Part shown: piece by piece, positions 35,741 through 47,812 of the stretch
Layout of the letters: every line of letters starts with the position of its first letter
How positions within the stretch are numbered: position 1 is the stretch's first letter
Assembly (NCBI RefSeq): GCF_032118995.1
Contig: NC_092665.1
Coordinates: forward strand, 12,628,512-12,692,511
Direction of reading: 5' to 3'
DNA from: Asterias amurensis
Lineage: Eukaryota; Echinodermata; Asteroidea; Forcipulatida; Asteriidae
DNA: 64,000 nucleotides
Translations under genes and position numbers: made by a program
Notes under the pieces: model-generated
What the model saw: the letters and a program-made list of their open reading frames with translations, nothing else
Database searches by the model: none
Told to the model about the DNA's origin: nothing

Positions 35741-36750
35741 TTGAATCAAATACCCCTTGATAACTACTGACATTTCAGGCAGAGAGGCTATTTTTGATAC
35801 CAGAGGGTTCTATGTTTCCGGTGAAACAAATGTAATTGATGATTCCATATATTTACTAAACAACATTTGCAGCAATGGGTTGTTTTCTTCTTCGTCCAAT
35901 CAAAGTTACCGTTACCAAAATGAGTCTTGGTGTAACAAATAGTGCGGTGCCTTTTGTATGAAGTACAAATAAATCTTAATATTAAACCGTATTGGTGTGA
36001 AATGAGTGATGGGCTATATACTCCTTTCAAACCTTTGCTTTAAGAATTATATATTGCTCTTCAAGCCGTTTGGTCATAGCTGTATACACTAAACAACTCT
36101 TTGAAACGTACGTGAGTGCCGAAAGCGCTTAGGGTTGCCCGTCAAAGGACCAAGTCTTGCATATGATTTGACAAATACGTGTTGACTTTGGCGCGAGGAA
36201 ATTATGACAACGTCTATTGAAAATTCTAAGGGTTTTCAAACGCTACACAAAATTAAACGCCACGTCGTTAATCGATATGCTCTCGCCATTTTTTCTTTCT
36301 TTTTTTAATAATTAAAACTCGTTTTCGCCCCTATAGCACAACCTACGTGTTCCTACAGCCAACCCAACCCTATTCCACTAGCATTGTCATGGACTTCAGT
36401 TTTGAGCGTGAATTCTAAGCGACGACTCAAGATTTCCAGTCGAAGTTTTAGAGAGACAACCGACGGTTCTAAAGACGAGCTGTTCACCCAGTCTTCTGTA
36501 AACCTTTTCATTTTATTTCAATCGTCATGAGGTGTACAAATCACGCTTATAAACACTTGGCTGTACTTCGTGTGGCAGTTAATTAATATCTTCATAAAGA
36601 TGTGACATCACCTGAACATTTATGGTAATCGTTTTGCAACCGTTTTGAGCGAAGTACTTGTTGTCTCACCGGATCTTTGCTGCTTCAAAGGGGACTTTGA
36701 TTTTGAGAGAAGTGGAAACTTTCCTTGGTTTTAGGTTTTAACGGCTTGGC

Positions 36751-37494
36751 GTGATGAATCTTGCTTTGGTTTTGTTGCTTCTGGTGGGGTGTTATGAAGC
36801 CCTGGCAGCTATCTGCCCTACTGACAGTGACTGGCAGCGATACGGCGAGTCATGTTACTTTATAACTCAACGCATGAACTGGGCTGAGGCAAATGAAACC
36901 TGCATCAAATCAAATGCAGCTCTAGCTGTGCCTAACTCGAAGACAGAACAAACTTTTATCTGGTCGATGTTCCTTGATTTCTTTACCGGGAGTCAGCCAA
37001 CTAGACATCTCTGGATCGGTTGTTATTTCAACCAGGAGGCTGGGGGATGGCAGAAGTGTCCACTGAGGAACGCGTCTAACACCTATGAGAATTGGAAGGA
37101 AGGTAACCCAGAGAATGATGAGCCTGCAACGGATTGCGCTGTCATGAACTGGAAATACAATGGTCAATGGGGTGACAGACCGTGCAGTAATACTATGTTT
37201 GCCATCTGTGAGCTCCAAGTTGACATCACCCTTCACTCATTCTGCATTAAGACCGGTCCTGGTGGTCGCATCAAGTCCCAGTGTCTGGTCGGTCACGTCA
37301 TGAAGGAGCTACGGGCTGATGGTGTGGTGTCGTGCGGGAAGGTGTGCCGATCAGAGCCCCGATGTCGCTCCTTCAATCTGCTGATGAAGCAAGGTCCAGG
37401 GAAGATGGTTTGTCAGCTGAACAACGCGACTCGTTATGAAGCGACTAGTGTGGATATGATCGAGAATGATAACTGCTACTTCTTTGATCTGTAA
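36751..37494 (+). CDS. lectin 1: secreted C-type lectin domain plus PAN/apple-like domain
   Basis: A complete single-exon frame of 247 residues. Residues 1-20 (MMNLALVLLLLVGCYEALAA) form a signal peptide. A C-type lectin domain covers about 21-155 (CPTD...SCYF, ETC, WIGC, DCAVMN, GQWGDRPC, FAICEL) with eight cysteines. A PAN/apple-like domain covers about 157-247 (SFCIKTG, SCGKVCRSEPRCRSFN, CQLNNATR, DNCYFF) with seven. In the calcium/sugar loop the usual EPN or QPD is NPE, and WND reads WGD, so ligand choice may be unusual. It carries a TDS duplication after CPTD absent from its relatives. Sequence from about 37430 onward is continued, nearly unchanged, after the truncated lectins 3 and 5. 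Probably a secreted recognition protein (inference). The start is chosen because it opens the signal peptide and is shared by four genes. Confidence 0.92.
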   Translation: MMNLALVLLLLVGCYEALAAICPTDSDWQRYGESCYFITQRMNWAEANETCIKSNAALAVPNSKTEQTFIWSMFLDFFTGSQPTRHLWIGCYFNQEAGGWQKCPLRNASNTYENWKEGNPENDEPATDCAVMNWKYNGQWGDRPCSNTMFAICELQVDITLHSFCIKTGPGGRIKSQCLVGHVMKELRADGVVSCGKVCRSEPRCRSFNLLMKQGPGKMVCQLNNATRYEATSVDMIENDNCYFFDL

Positions 37495-40221
37495 AGAAAA
37501 AGAGCCTATTGCTGTTTCAAACTTATAAGAATCGCTCTTAATGAACAAAACGCGTCTAGAGATGCTTTCGTCAATGATATCGGATAAAAAGTCAATTAAA
37601 CTGCTTCTGCAACTTTTATTCTTGCGTTTAGTCAGTTTAAAACTGAAGAACCATATTAAATAAGCTTGTAAATAATATAGTAGGAATAAATATATAGTGC
37701 CTTACCGGTGACTATTTCATCTATTTTACATCGTCATCTTTAAGAAGAGAGAATTCATTCCCATCATCAAGTTTTCACTAAGCACAAACCTTTTTTAAGG
37801 CTTGCTTTCAACGTAAATCTGAATTATTCACTTATGCACAATTGGCAACATTGCGGTCTAGTTTTTGCGACTGGTTTGATGAGAAATTTAATAATTCACG
37901 AAACGTAAAAGGGTTAATGAAACGGTTTCGTCACTTTATGAACATTCAACAAGCAAAACCACGCATATTTTGGCACCGTGCCTGTGGTGTGTATTCTAGT
38001 GGAATTTTGTGGAGAACTTTGATATGTCACTTAAAAAAACAAAAAATTGAAACTTTTACTTATTGTGTCTGGATGGAACCTAATATAAAGGGTAGCTCCA
38101 ATCAGTTTTCAATGAACTGATCTCACTGGGAACCCTGGATACTTACAATAAAAAAACATAAGAAGCTAAAAAGTAAATCCTTTTTTGTGTGCACCTCGTC
38201 ATTTTAAACCATCTTGTGCGAACATGTTGTGTCCTCCGTTTGTTAATACGGGCTGATGGAAGATTATCAAGAGAGCGCGCTATCAGATGAAATTGCTACA
38301 CAATTCTCTGTAGTGTGTGATAGAATTATCTCCAGGGGTTGTGTGATGTTGGGAAGAATCTTTTGTCACACCGATACTAAATATGGGATGTACAATAATT
38401 ATACATCAATGAGACACTCGTGCAAAAGGAGCGGTTTTTTTCATGAAATTTGAATGAATCGAAATAACACTTTTCGAAATGTATCTAGAAGTCAAATATA
38501 TGATCCACACAGTGTGCCTATAAATAAATTATGTTGTTTTCATTTTACTTCGCCATGTTTTAGAACTACATTTTGACTCCACAAACTGAAGCGTAGCATT
38601 TACCGGTCTTGAGAGTTCTACAATCGAAAACAGCGCCCTCACTTTATGGACAAATTACTATACATCTTTTTACCAACAGGTAACCGTATATCCTCTTACC
38701 AACTGATAAAGCAAAATCGTTTTGTGCTGAGCAGGTGTTTTTTGAGTGTCCAAGTAGCTCTTTGAAAATGTGTCTTTTGCGGTGTAGCTGCGTGTGACGT
38801 CACTGACGCGTCAGTGTAACGGGTCAATAAGTAGAGAAACCTCAATGGTTGTTTCGTCCTCAACAATCCAGCAACCTTAAACCTTTCGATTTGATGGCTA
38901 TGTTGATTTCAGAGACTATTATTCTTGTACTTTAGCCTGAACATCTGACGTCACATAATGACGACACAAGCTTTCCATATCCGTGTTTTGATTGGTCGGA
39001 GGTGATTGTCAGCTGCTTTGATGTCATAGTATGTATCCATCAATGAGATCGCTGGTTCTGTTAAACCAATGTCTTTATCCTTGTGGATAAAGGCGTACAG
39101 GGGACCAGTACAGGGGATCATTTTCGTCACTCATTCAATTACAAAGTGTTTGATCCAGCGAAAACGTCTTTAAAGAGATGTTTGAACAGCAGTAAAACAT
39201 GTGTCATGTAGACTCACTTGCGGCTGTATAAATGAAATCAAAACACCATCTGTAACAGAGTTCAGATACCAGAGGGTGCTATGTTTCCGGTGAAACAAAT
39301 GTAATTGATGATTCCATATTATTTACTAAACAACATTTGCAAACATTTATCGTTGGCAGCAATGGGTTGTTTTCTTCTTCGTCCAATCAAAGTTACCGTT
39401 ACCAAAATGAGTCTTGGTGTTACAAATAGTGCGGTGCCTTTTGTATGAAGTACAAATAAATCTTAGTATTAAACCGTATAGTATTGGTGTGAAATGTGTG
39501 ATGGTCTACATACTCCTCTCAAACCTTTGCTTTAAGAATTTTATATTGCCCTTCCAGCCGTTTGGTCTAGCTGTATACACTAAACAACTCTTTGAAACGT
39601 ACGTGAGTGCCGAAAGCGCCGTTCCGGTTGCCCGTCAAAGGACCAAGTCTTGCATATGATTTGACAAATGTGTTGAGTTTGGCGCGAGGAAACTATGACA
39701 ACGTCAATTGAAAATTGTAAGGGTTTTCAAACACTACCCAAAATTAAACGCCACGTCGTCATTCGATATTAATATATAAAATATTAATGAAACTCGTTTT
39801 CGCCCCCGTAGCACAACCTACGTGTTCTTATAGCCAACCCTATTCCACTAGCATTGTCATGTACTTCAGTTTTGAGCGTGAATTCTAAGCGACGACTCAA
39901 GATTTCCAGTCGAAGTTTTAGAGAGACAACCGACGGTTCTAAGGACGAGCTGTTCACCCAGTCTTCTGTAAACCTTTTCATTTTATTTCAATCGTCATGA
40001 GGTGTACAAATCACGCTAATAAACACTTGGCTGTACTTCGTGTGGCAGTTAATTAATATCTTCTTAAAGATGTGACATCACCTGAACATTTATGGTAATC
40101 GTTTTGCAACCGTTTTGAGCGAAGTACTTGTTGTCTCAGGCCGGATCTTTGCTGCTTCAAAGGGGACTTTGATTTTGAGAGAAGTGGAAACTTTCCTTGG
40201 TTTTAGGTTTTACGGCTTGGC
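37495..40221. other. spacer between lectins 1 and 2
   Basis: Short frames here are copied exactly in the other units but lack ATG context or homology. About 38745-40221 matches the upstream region of lectin 1 (35195-36750), and 37920-38030 recurs behind lectin 6 near 52.56 kb, showing whole-cassette duplication. Confidence 0.6.
38795..39232 (+). promoter_or_regulatory. upstream control block of lectin 2: two TGACGTCA sites and a TATA box
   Basis: TGACGTCA at 38795-38802 and 38946-38953, TATAAA at 39227-39232. Order and spacing match the block before lectin 1. The first site is followed by CTGACGCGTCAG, a further small palindrome. Confidence 0.4.
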
Positions 40222-40959
40222 GTGATGAATCTTGCTTTGGTTTTGTTGCCTCTGGTTGGGTGTTATGTAGCCCTGGCAGCTATCTGCCCTACTGACTGGC
40301 AGCGATACGGCGAGTCATGTTACTTTATAACTCAACGCATGAACTGGGCTGAAGCAAATAAAACCTGCATCAACTCAAATGCAGCTCTAGCTGTGCCTAA
40401 CTCGAAGACAGAACAAACTTTTATCTGGTCGATGTTCCTAGAATTTCTCAATGGTAGTGAGTCAGCTAAACATCTCTGGATCGGTTGTTATTTCAACCTG
40501 GAGGCTGGGGAATGGCAGAACTGTCCAATGAGGAACGTGCCTAACACCTATGAGAATTGGCGGAAAGGTAACCCAGAGAATAACGAGCCTGCCACGGATT
40601 GCGTTGCCATGAACCGAAAACAAAATGGTCAATGGGCTGACAAACCGTGCAGATATACTATGTTTGCCATCTGTGAGCTTCAAGTTGACATCACCCTTCA
40701 CTCATTCTGCATTAAGACCGGTCCTGGTGGTCGCATCAAGTCCCAGTGTCTGGTCGGTCACGTCATGAAGGAGCTACGGGCTGATGGTGTGGTGTCGTGC
40801 GGGAAGGTGTGCCGATCAGAGCCCCGATGTCGCTCCTTCAATCTGCTGATGAAGCAAGGTCCAGGGAAGATGGTTTGTCAGCTGAACAACGCGACTCGTC
40901 ATGAAGCGACTAGTGTGGATATGATTGTGAAAGATAACTGCTACTTCTTTGATCTATAA
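40222..40959 (+). CDS. lectin 2: secreted C-type lectin domain plus PAN/apple-like domain
   Basis: A complete intronless frame of 245 residues. It has a signal peptide (MMNLALVLLPLVGCYVALAA), a C-type lectin domain of about 130 residues and a PAN/apple-like domain of about 90. Against lectin 1 the lectin domain differs at more than 20 positions (for example EFLNGSESAKH for DFFTGSQPTRH, and NRKQNGQWADKPC for NWKYNGQWGDRPC). The PAN half differs at only about three. The sugar-site loop reads GNPENNEP and WAD, again not EPN/QPD and WND. Lectin 4 is its exact protein duplicate 5,525 bp downstream. Probably secreted; function inferred from fold only. Confidence 0.92.
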   Translation: MMNLALVLLPLVGCYVALAAICPTDWQRYGESCYFITQRMNWAEANKTCINSNAALAVPNSKTEQTFIWSMFLEFLNGSESAKHLWIGCYFNLEAGEWQNCPMRNVPNTYENWRKGNPENNEPATDCVAMNRKQNGQWADKPCRYTMFAICELQVDITLHSFCIKTGPGGRIKSQCLVGHVMKELRADGVVSCGKVCRSEPRCRSFNLLMKQGPGKMVCQLNNATRHEATSVDMIVKDNCYFFDL

Positions 40960-41546
40960 AGAAACAATCGCTGTGTCGATATTTAAAGCACTGCTCTTAA
41001 TGAATACACGCGTTTTTGACGCTATTATCTTCTTTTAGCCAGTCATGTAGACTTGTTTTGCAATACTAATTCCCGCTTTCAATACTTCAAGAGTTGAAGA
41101 ATTACATTAATTTGAGGAAGTGTACCAGTGACAGATGTTTACTGTGCATTTCGATTGAGATAGGCCTTATTTATGTATTTTAACTTGTTACATTTTAGAA
41201 GAGGGAACATATTCTTATTTGTTAGCTTTCAATGTACACAAACCTCTGAAGTTTAGTGAAACTATCAAAAACAGTCCAGTTGATACTTTGACAGGAACGA
41301 TGAAACCGTCATTGTTTCCACCCCCCCCCCCCCCCCCCATTGAGGGAAATGGCAAATTTATGGGACATAGTCACTATTTAAGTAGTGTAATGACTTGGAG
41401 AGTCGAAACCCTTAATATCCTAGAATGGACCAATCAACATAACTAAGAGGGGGATTGGACCCCCGAATGTTTGGATTCCTGCACGTAAAACACGGTGGAT
41501 GAAACGGTTTCGTCACTTTGTAAAAGTTCAAAAGTCAAACCACGGC

Positions 41547-41585
<39 letters not shown>

Positions 41586-42286
41586 GTTGAGACTATTGCT
41601 TTTGTCATGCAATTTGGTACAGTGATTAATTAATCATCAACTACTTTGCAATTTTCTTTTTATTTGCAAGTAGTTATAAGCTTACACATTTTTGCCACTA
41701 CGTCGTAAAACAACACAAGACGATGTTTTGTACCTTTAACATAATGCATTTTCTTTGTTTTGTTGTTGTTTGTTTTGCAACACTGGCTGCTACAGTTAGT
41801 AAAAAAATTATAGGCAAAATATCGACAGGAATTTAAAGTTGGTTACTCTCTTTCAACTGTTGAAAATGTAATATACTTACTTAAACCCAAGTAATAACAT
41901 CAAACTGTTGCTTGGTGATTGTTCCTGTCTTTTTAGGGTCTCTTTGTTTGATGTTAAAACCAGGTCATAAGAAGACCTTGGGCTCTAAGGTCTTATTGTC
42001 TGTCAGTTAAATCGTGCAGGACTGTGGGAGGATAATAGATACGGTAGTAATTAAAAACCAAGTCTGAAATCAATAAAAAGGAAGTCAGTAGAAACGTGGC
42101 GTGCTCGTGATTTTGATTCGACAGCGTCTTGTTTCTAACGTGAGCTGCCTTCATTTGCAATCTGACTCTATAACCGTCAAGTCTGGCTGCAACAAAACCT
42201 GCACTATTACACAAATATGTATTTCAAAAAGATTGCTGTCGCACTATTTCCTACGGGTAATATTCCTCTTAAAGTTCATTTTCGTG
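40960..42286. other. spacer between lectins 2 and 3
   Basis: It contains a C-homopolymer near 41322-41338 and a 30-base A-tract at 41551-41580, both differing in length from the copy in unit 2. From about 41580 it matches the region before lectin 7 (60405 onward). No gene seen. Confidence 0.6.
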
Positions 42287-42838
42287 ATGGATGTTACTGG
42301 TGTTCTGTTTCTTCTGTTGGGGTGTTATACAGCTACGACTGCTATCTGCCCTACTGACTGGCAGCGATACGGCGAGTCATGCTACTTGCTGATGATACAA
42401 CGCATGAACTGGACTGAAGCAAATGAAACCTGCGTCAACTCAAATGCAGCTCTAGCTGTGCCCAACTCGAAGACAGAACAAACTTTTATCTGGTCGGCGT
42501 TCCTGAAAATCTTCAATGGCGAGCCAACCGACCATCTCTGGATCGGTTGTTATTTCAACCCGGCGGCTGGGGGATGGCAGCACTGTCCATTGAGGGACGT
42601 GCCTGACACCTATGAACATTGGAGGAAAGATAAGCCAGATTCAATTAGTAATAGGGATTGCGTTACTATGGATAATAGAGACAATGGACGATGGAATAAC
42701 GAAAAATGCATTTTCATCAATTTTGCAATCTGTGAGCTCCAAGTTGACATCACCTCTCACCAATTCTGCCTTCAGACCGGTCCCGATGGTCGCATCAAGT
42801 CCCAGTGTCTGGTCAGTCACGTCATGAAGGAGCTATAG
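42287..42838 (+). CDS. lectin 3: chimeric, truncated C-type lectin (PAN domain out of frame)
   Basis: ATG at 42287 opens the signal peptide MDVTGVLFLLLGCYTATTA, a type shared with lectins 5 and 7 but not 1, 2, 4 or 6. The C-type lectin domain is complete (CPTDWQRYGESCYLL to FAICEL), with KPD and WNN in the sugar-site positions. The frame stops after HVMKEL, 183 residues in, where CTACGGG of the relatives has become CTATAGGG, one base longer. The rest of the PAN domain follows out of frame up to 43019, and from about 42955 the sequence is that of the lectin 1 3' end. So this gene is a fusion made at the tandem-unit junction. It may be a pseudogene or give a lectin-domain-only secreted protein with a short tail. 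Confidence 0.7.
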   Translation: MDVTGVLFLLLGCYTATTAICPTDWQRYGESCYLLMIQRMNWTEANETCVNSNAALAVPNSKTEQTFIWSAFLKIFNGEPTDHLWIGCYFNPAAGGWQHCPLRDVPDTYEHWRKDKPDSISNRDCVTMDNRDNGRWNNEKCIFINFAICELQVDITSHQFCLQTGPDGRIKSQCLVSHVMKEL

Positions 42839-43019
42839 GGCTGATGGTGTGGTGTCGTGCGGGAAGGTGTGCCGATCAGAGCCCCGATGTCGCTCCTTCA
42901 ACCTGCTGATGAAGCAAGGCCCAGGGAAGATGGTTTGTCAGCTGAACAACGCGACTCGTTATGAAGCGACTGGTGTGGATATGATCGAGAATGATAACTG
43001 CTACTTCTTTGATCTGTAA

Positions 43020-45746
43020 AGAAAAAGAGCCTATTGCTGTTTCAAACTTATAAGAATCGCTCTTAATGAACAAAACGCGTCTAGAGATGCTTTCGTCAAT
43101 GATATCGGATAAAAAGTCAATTAAACTGCTTCTGCAACTTTTATTCTTGCGTTTAGTCAGTTTAAAACTGAAGAACCATATTAAATAAGCTTGTAAATAA
43201 TATAGTAGGAATAAATATATAGTGCCTTACCGGTGACTATTTCATCTATTTTACATCGTCATCTTTAAGAAGAGAGAATTCATTCCCATCATCAAGTTTT
43301 CACTAAGCACAAACCTTTTTTAAGGCTTGCTTTCAACGTAAATCTGAATTATTCACTTGTGCACAATTGGCAACATTGCGGTCTAGTTTTTGCGACTGGT
43401 TTGATGAGAAATTTAATAATTCACGAAACGTAAAAGGGTTAATGAAACGGTTTCGTCACTTTATGAACATTCAACAAGCAAAACCACGCATATTTTGGCA
43501 CCGTGCCTGTGGTGTGTATTCTAGTGGAATTTTGTGGAGAACTTTGATATGTCACTTAAAAAAACAAAAAATTGAAACTTTTACTTATTGTGTCTGGATG
43601 GAACCTAATATAAAGGGTAGCTCCAATCAGTTTTCAATGAACTGATCTCACTGGGAACCCTGGATACTTACAATAAAAAAACATAAGAAGCTAAAAAGTA
43701 AATCCTTTTTTGTGTGCACCTCGTCATTTTAAACCATCTTGTGCGAACATGTTGTGTCCTCCGTTTGTTAATACGGGCTGATGGAAGATTATCAAGAGAG
43801 CGCGCTATCAGATGAAATTGCTACACAATTCTCTGTAGTGTGTGATAGAATTATCTCCAGGGGTTGTGTGATGTTGGGAAGAATCTTTTGTCACACCGAT
43901 ACTAAATATGGGATGTACAATAATTATACATCAATGAGACACTCGTGCAAAAGGAGCGGTTTTTTTCATGAAATTTGAATGAATCGAAATAACACTTTTC
44001 GAAATGTATCTAGAAGTCAAATATATGATCCACACAGTGTGCCTATAAATAAATTATGTTGTTTTCATTTTACTTCGCCATGTTTTAGAACTACATTTTG
44101 ACTCCACAAACTGAAGCGTAGCATTTACCGGTCTTGAGAGTTCTACAATCGAAAACAGCGCCCTCACTTTATGGACAAATTACTATACATCTTTTTACCA
44201 ACAGGTAACCGTATATCCTCTTACCAACTGATAAAGCAAAATCGTTTTGTGCTGAGCAGGTGTTTTTTGAGTGTCCAAGTAGCTCTTTGAAAATGTGTCT
44301 TTTGCGGTGTAGCTGCGTGTGACGTCACTGACGCGTCAGTGTAACGGGTCAATAAGTAGAGAAACCTCAATGGTTGTTTCGTCCTCAACAATCCAGCAAC
44401 CTTAAACCTTTCGATTTGATGGCTATGTTGATTTCAGAGACTATTATTCTTGTACTTTAGCCTGAACATCTGACGTCACATAATGACGACACAAGCTTTC
44501 CATATCCGTGTTTTGATTGGTCGGAGGTGATTGTCAGCTGCTTTGATGTCATAGTATGTATCCATCAATGAGATCGCTGGTTCTGTTAAACCAATGTCTT
44601 TATCCTTGTGGATAAAGGCGTACAGGGGACCAGTACAGGGGATCATTTTCGTCACTCATTCAATTACAAAGTGTTTGATCCAGCGAAAACGTCTTTAAAG
44701 AGATGTTTGAACAGCAGTAAAACATGTGTCATGTAGACTCACTTGCGGCTGTATAAATGAAATCAAAACACCATCTGTAACAGAGTTCAGATACCAGAGG
44801 GTGCTATGTTTCCGGTGAAACAAATGTAATTGATGATTCCATATTATTTACTAAACAACATTTGCAAACATTTATCGTTGGCAGCAATGGGTTGTTTTCT
44901 TCTTCGTCCAATCAAAGTTACCGTTACCAAAATGAGTCTTGGTGTTACAAATAGTGCGGTGCCTTTTGTATGAAGTACAAATAAATCTTAGTATTAAACC
45001 GTATAGTATTGGTGTGAAATGTGTGATGGTCTACATACTCCTTTCAAACCTTTGCTTTAAGAATTTTATATTGCCCTTCCAGCCGTTTGGTCTAGCTGTA
45101 TACACTAAACAACTCTTTGAAACGTACGTGAGTGCCGAGAGTGCCGTTCCGGTTGCCCGTCAAAGGACCAAGTCTTGCATATGATTTGACAAATGTGTTG
45201 AGTTTGGCGCGAGGAAACTATGACAACGTCAATTGAAAATTGTAAGGGTTTTCAAACACTACCCAAAATTAAACGCCACGTCGTCATTCGATATTAATAT
45301 ATAAAATATTAATGAAACTCGTTTTCGCCCCCGTAGCACAACCTACGTGTTCTTATAGCCAACCCTATTCCACTAGCATTGTCATGTACTTCAGTTTTGA
45401 GCGTGAATTCTAAGCGACGACTCAAGATTTCCAGTCGAAGTTTTAGAGAGACAACCGACGGTTCTAAGGACGAGCTGTTCACCCAGTCTTCTGTAAACCT
45501 TTTCATTTTATTTCAATCGTCATGAGGTGTACAAATCACGCTAATAAACACTTGGCTGTACTTCGTGTGGCAGTTAATTAATATCTTCTTAAAGATGTGA
45601 CATCACCTGAACATTTATGGTAATCGTTTTGCAACCGTTTTGAGCGAAGTACTTGTTGTCTCAGGCCGGATCTTTGCTGCTTCAAAGGGGACTTTGATTT
45701 TGAGAGAAGTGGAAACTTTCCTTGGTTTTAGGTTTTACGGCTTGGC
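43020..45746. other. spacer between lectins 3 and 4
   Basis: Copy of 37495-40221. No gene seen beyond the upstream control block of lectin 4. Confidence 0.6.
44320..44757 (+). promoter_or_regulatory. upstream control block of lectin 4: two TGACGTCA sites and a TATA box
   Basis: TGACGTCA at 44320-44327 and 44471-44478, TATAAA at 44752-44757. It is the duplicate of the block before lectin 2 and so is not independent evidence of conservation. Confidence 0.4.
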
Positions 45747-46484
45747 GTGATGAATCTTGCTTTGGTTTTGTTGCCTCTGGTTGGGTGTTATGTAGCCCTG
45801 GCAGCTATCTGCCCTACTGACTGGCAGCGATACGGCGAGTCATGTTACTTTATAACTCAACGCATGAACTGGGCTGAAGCAAATAAAACCTGCATCAACT
45901 CAAATGCAGCTCTAGCTGTGCCTAACTCGAAGACAGAACAAACTTTTATCTGGTCGATGTTCCTAGAATTTCTCAATGGTAGTGAGTCAGCTAAACATCT
46001 CTGGATCGGTTGTTATTTCAACCTGGAGGCTGGGGAATGGCAGAACTGTCCAATGAGGAACGTGCCTAACACCTATGAGAATTGGCGGAAAGGTAACCCA
46101 GAGAATAACGAGCCTGCCACGGATTGCGTTGCCATGAACCGAAAACAAAATGGTCAATGGGCTGACAAACCGTGCAGATATACTATGTTTGCCATCTGTG
46201 AGCTTCAAGTTGACATCACCCTTCACTCATTCTGCATTAAGACCGGTCCTGGTGGTCGCATCAAGTCCCAGTGTCTGGTCGGTCACGTCATGAAGGAGCT
46301 ACGGGCTGATGGTGTGGTGTCGTGCGGGAAGGTGTGCCGATCAGAGCCCCGATGTCGCTCCTTCAATCTGCTGATGAAGCAAGGTCCAGGGAAGATGGTT
46401 TGTCAGCTGAACAACGCGACTCGTCATGAAGCGACTAGTGTGGATATGATTGTGAAAGATAACTGCTACTTCTTTGATCTATAA
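45747..46484 (+). CDS. lectin 4: secreted C-type lectin plus PAN protein, identical to lectin 2
   Basis: A complete intronless frame of 245 residues whose translation is identical to lectin 2. Signal peptide, C-type lectin domain and PAN/apple-like domain are all intact. As part of tandem unit 2, its flanks are also near-identical for kilobases. Either the copy is too young to have diverged, or it is an artefact of assembly. If real, it raises the dose of the lectin 2 protein rather than adding a new specificity. Confidence 0.88.
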   Translation: MMNLALVLLPLVGCYVALAAICPTDWQRYGESCYFITQRMNWAEANKTCINSNAALAVPNSKTEQTFIWSMFLEFLNGSESAKHLWIGCYFNLEAGEWQNCPMRNVPNTYENWRKGNPENNEPATDCVAMNRKQNGQWADKPCRYTMFAICELQVDITLHSFCIKTGPGGRIKSQCLVGHVMKELRADGVVSCGKVCRSEPRCRSFNLLMKQGPGKMVCQLNNATRHEATSVDMIVKDNCYFFDL

Positions 46485-47070
46485 AGAAACAATCGCTGTG
46501 TCGATATTTAAAGCACTGCTCTTAATGAATACACGCGTTTTTGACGCTATTATCTTCTTTTAGCCAGTCATGTAGACTTGTTTTGCAATACTAATTCCCG
46601 CTTTCAATACTTCAAGAGTTGAAGAATTACATTAATTTGAGGAAGTGTACCAGTGACAGATGTTTACTGTGCATTTCGATTGAGATAGGCCTTATTTATG
46701 TATTTTAACTTGTTACATTTTAGAAGAGGGAACATATTCTTATTTGTTAGCTTTCAATGTACACAAACCTCTGAAGTTTAGTGAAACTATCAAAAACAGT
46801 CCAGTTGATACTTTGACAGGAACGATGAAACCGTCATTGTTTCCAACCCCCCCCCCCCCCCCATTGAGGGAAATGGCAAATTTATGGGACATAGTCACTA
46901 TTTAAGTAGTGTAATGACTTGGAGAGTCGAAACCCTTAATATCCTAGAATGGACCAATCAACATAACTAAGAGGGGGATTGGACCCCCGAATGTTTGGAT
47001 TCCTGCACGTAAAACACGGTGGATGAAACGGTTTCGTCACTTTGTAAAAGTTCAAAAGTCAAACCACGGC

Positions 47071-47111
<41 letters not shown>

Positions 47112-47812
47112 GTTGAGACTATTGCTTTTGTCATGCAATTTGGTACAGTGATTAATTAATCATCAACTACTTTGCAATTTTGTTTTTATTTGCAAGTAGT
47201 TATAAGCTTACACATTTTTGCCACTACGTCGTAAAACAACACAAGACGATGTTTTGTACCTTTAACATAATGCATTTTCTTTGTTTTGTTGTTGTTTGTT
47301 TTGCAACACTGGCTGCTACAGTTAGTAAAAAAATTATAGGCAAAATATCGACAGGAATTTAAAGTTGGTTACTCTCTTTCAACTGTTGAAAATGTAATAT
47401 ACTTACTTAAACCCAAGTAATAACATCAAACTGTTGCTTGGTGATTGTTCCTGTCTTTTTAGGGTCTCTTTGTTTGATGTTAAAACCAGGTCATAAGAAG
47501 ACCTTGGGCTCTAAGGTCTTATTGTCTGTCAGTTAAATCGTGCAGGACTGTGGGAGGATAATAGATACGGTAGTAATTAAAAACCAAGTCTGAAATCAAT
47601 AAAAAGGAAGTCAGTAGAAACGTGGCGTGCTCGTGATTTTGATTCGACAGCGTCTTGTTTCTAACGTGAGCTGCCTTCATTTGCAATCTGACTCTATAAC
47701 CGTCAAGTCTGGCTGCAACAAAACCTGCACTATTACACAAATAAGTATTTCAAAAAGATTGCTGTCGCACTATTTCCTACGGGTAATATTCCTCTTAAAG
47801 TTCATTTTCGTG
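46485..47812. other. spacer between lectins 4 and 5
   Basis: Copy of 40960-42286, with C-tract (46847-46862) and A-tract (about 47074-47106) lengths altered. No gene seen. Confidence 0.6.

Larger units (their letters stand above)
37430..42954 (+). repeat. tandem unit 1 of the lectin array (about 5,525 bp)
   Basis: Sequence from inside the 3' end of lectin 1 to the same place in lectin 3 repeats as 42955-48480 and in part as 48481-52010. Matching points lie 5,525-5,526 bp apart, for example ATG codons at 40222 and 45747. Units 1 and 2 differ at only a handful of bases and in homopolymer lengths. Confidence 0.85.

Noticed and set aside
37842-38453. Two frames of 92 and 65 codons repeated exactly in all three tandem units
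   Set aside because: Their repetition follows from the DNA duplication itself, the first lacks an ATG, and neither has a recognisable domain.
42101-42286. Upstream extension of the lectin 3 frame by 62 codons
   Set aside because: It begins at a non-ATG codon, and the ATG at 42287 opens a standard signal peptide matching the other members.
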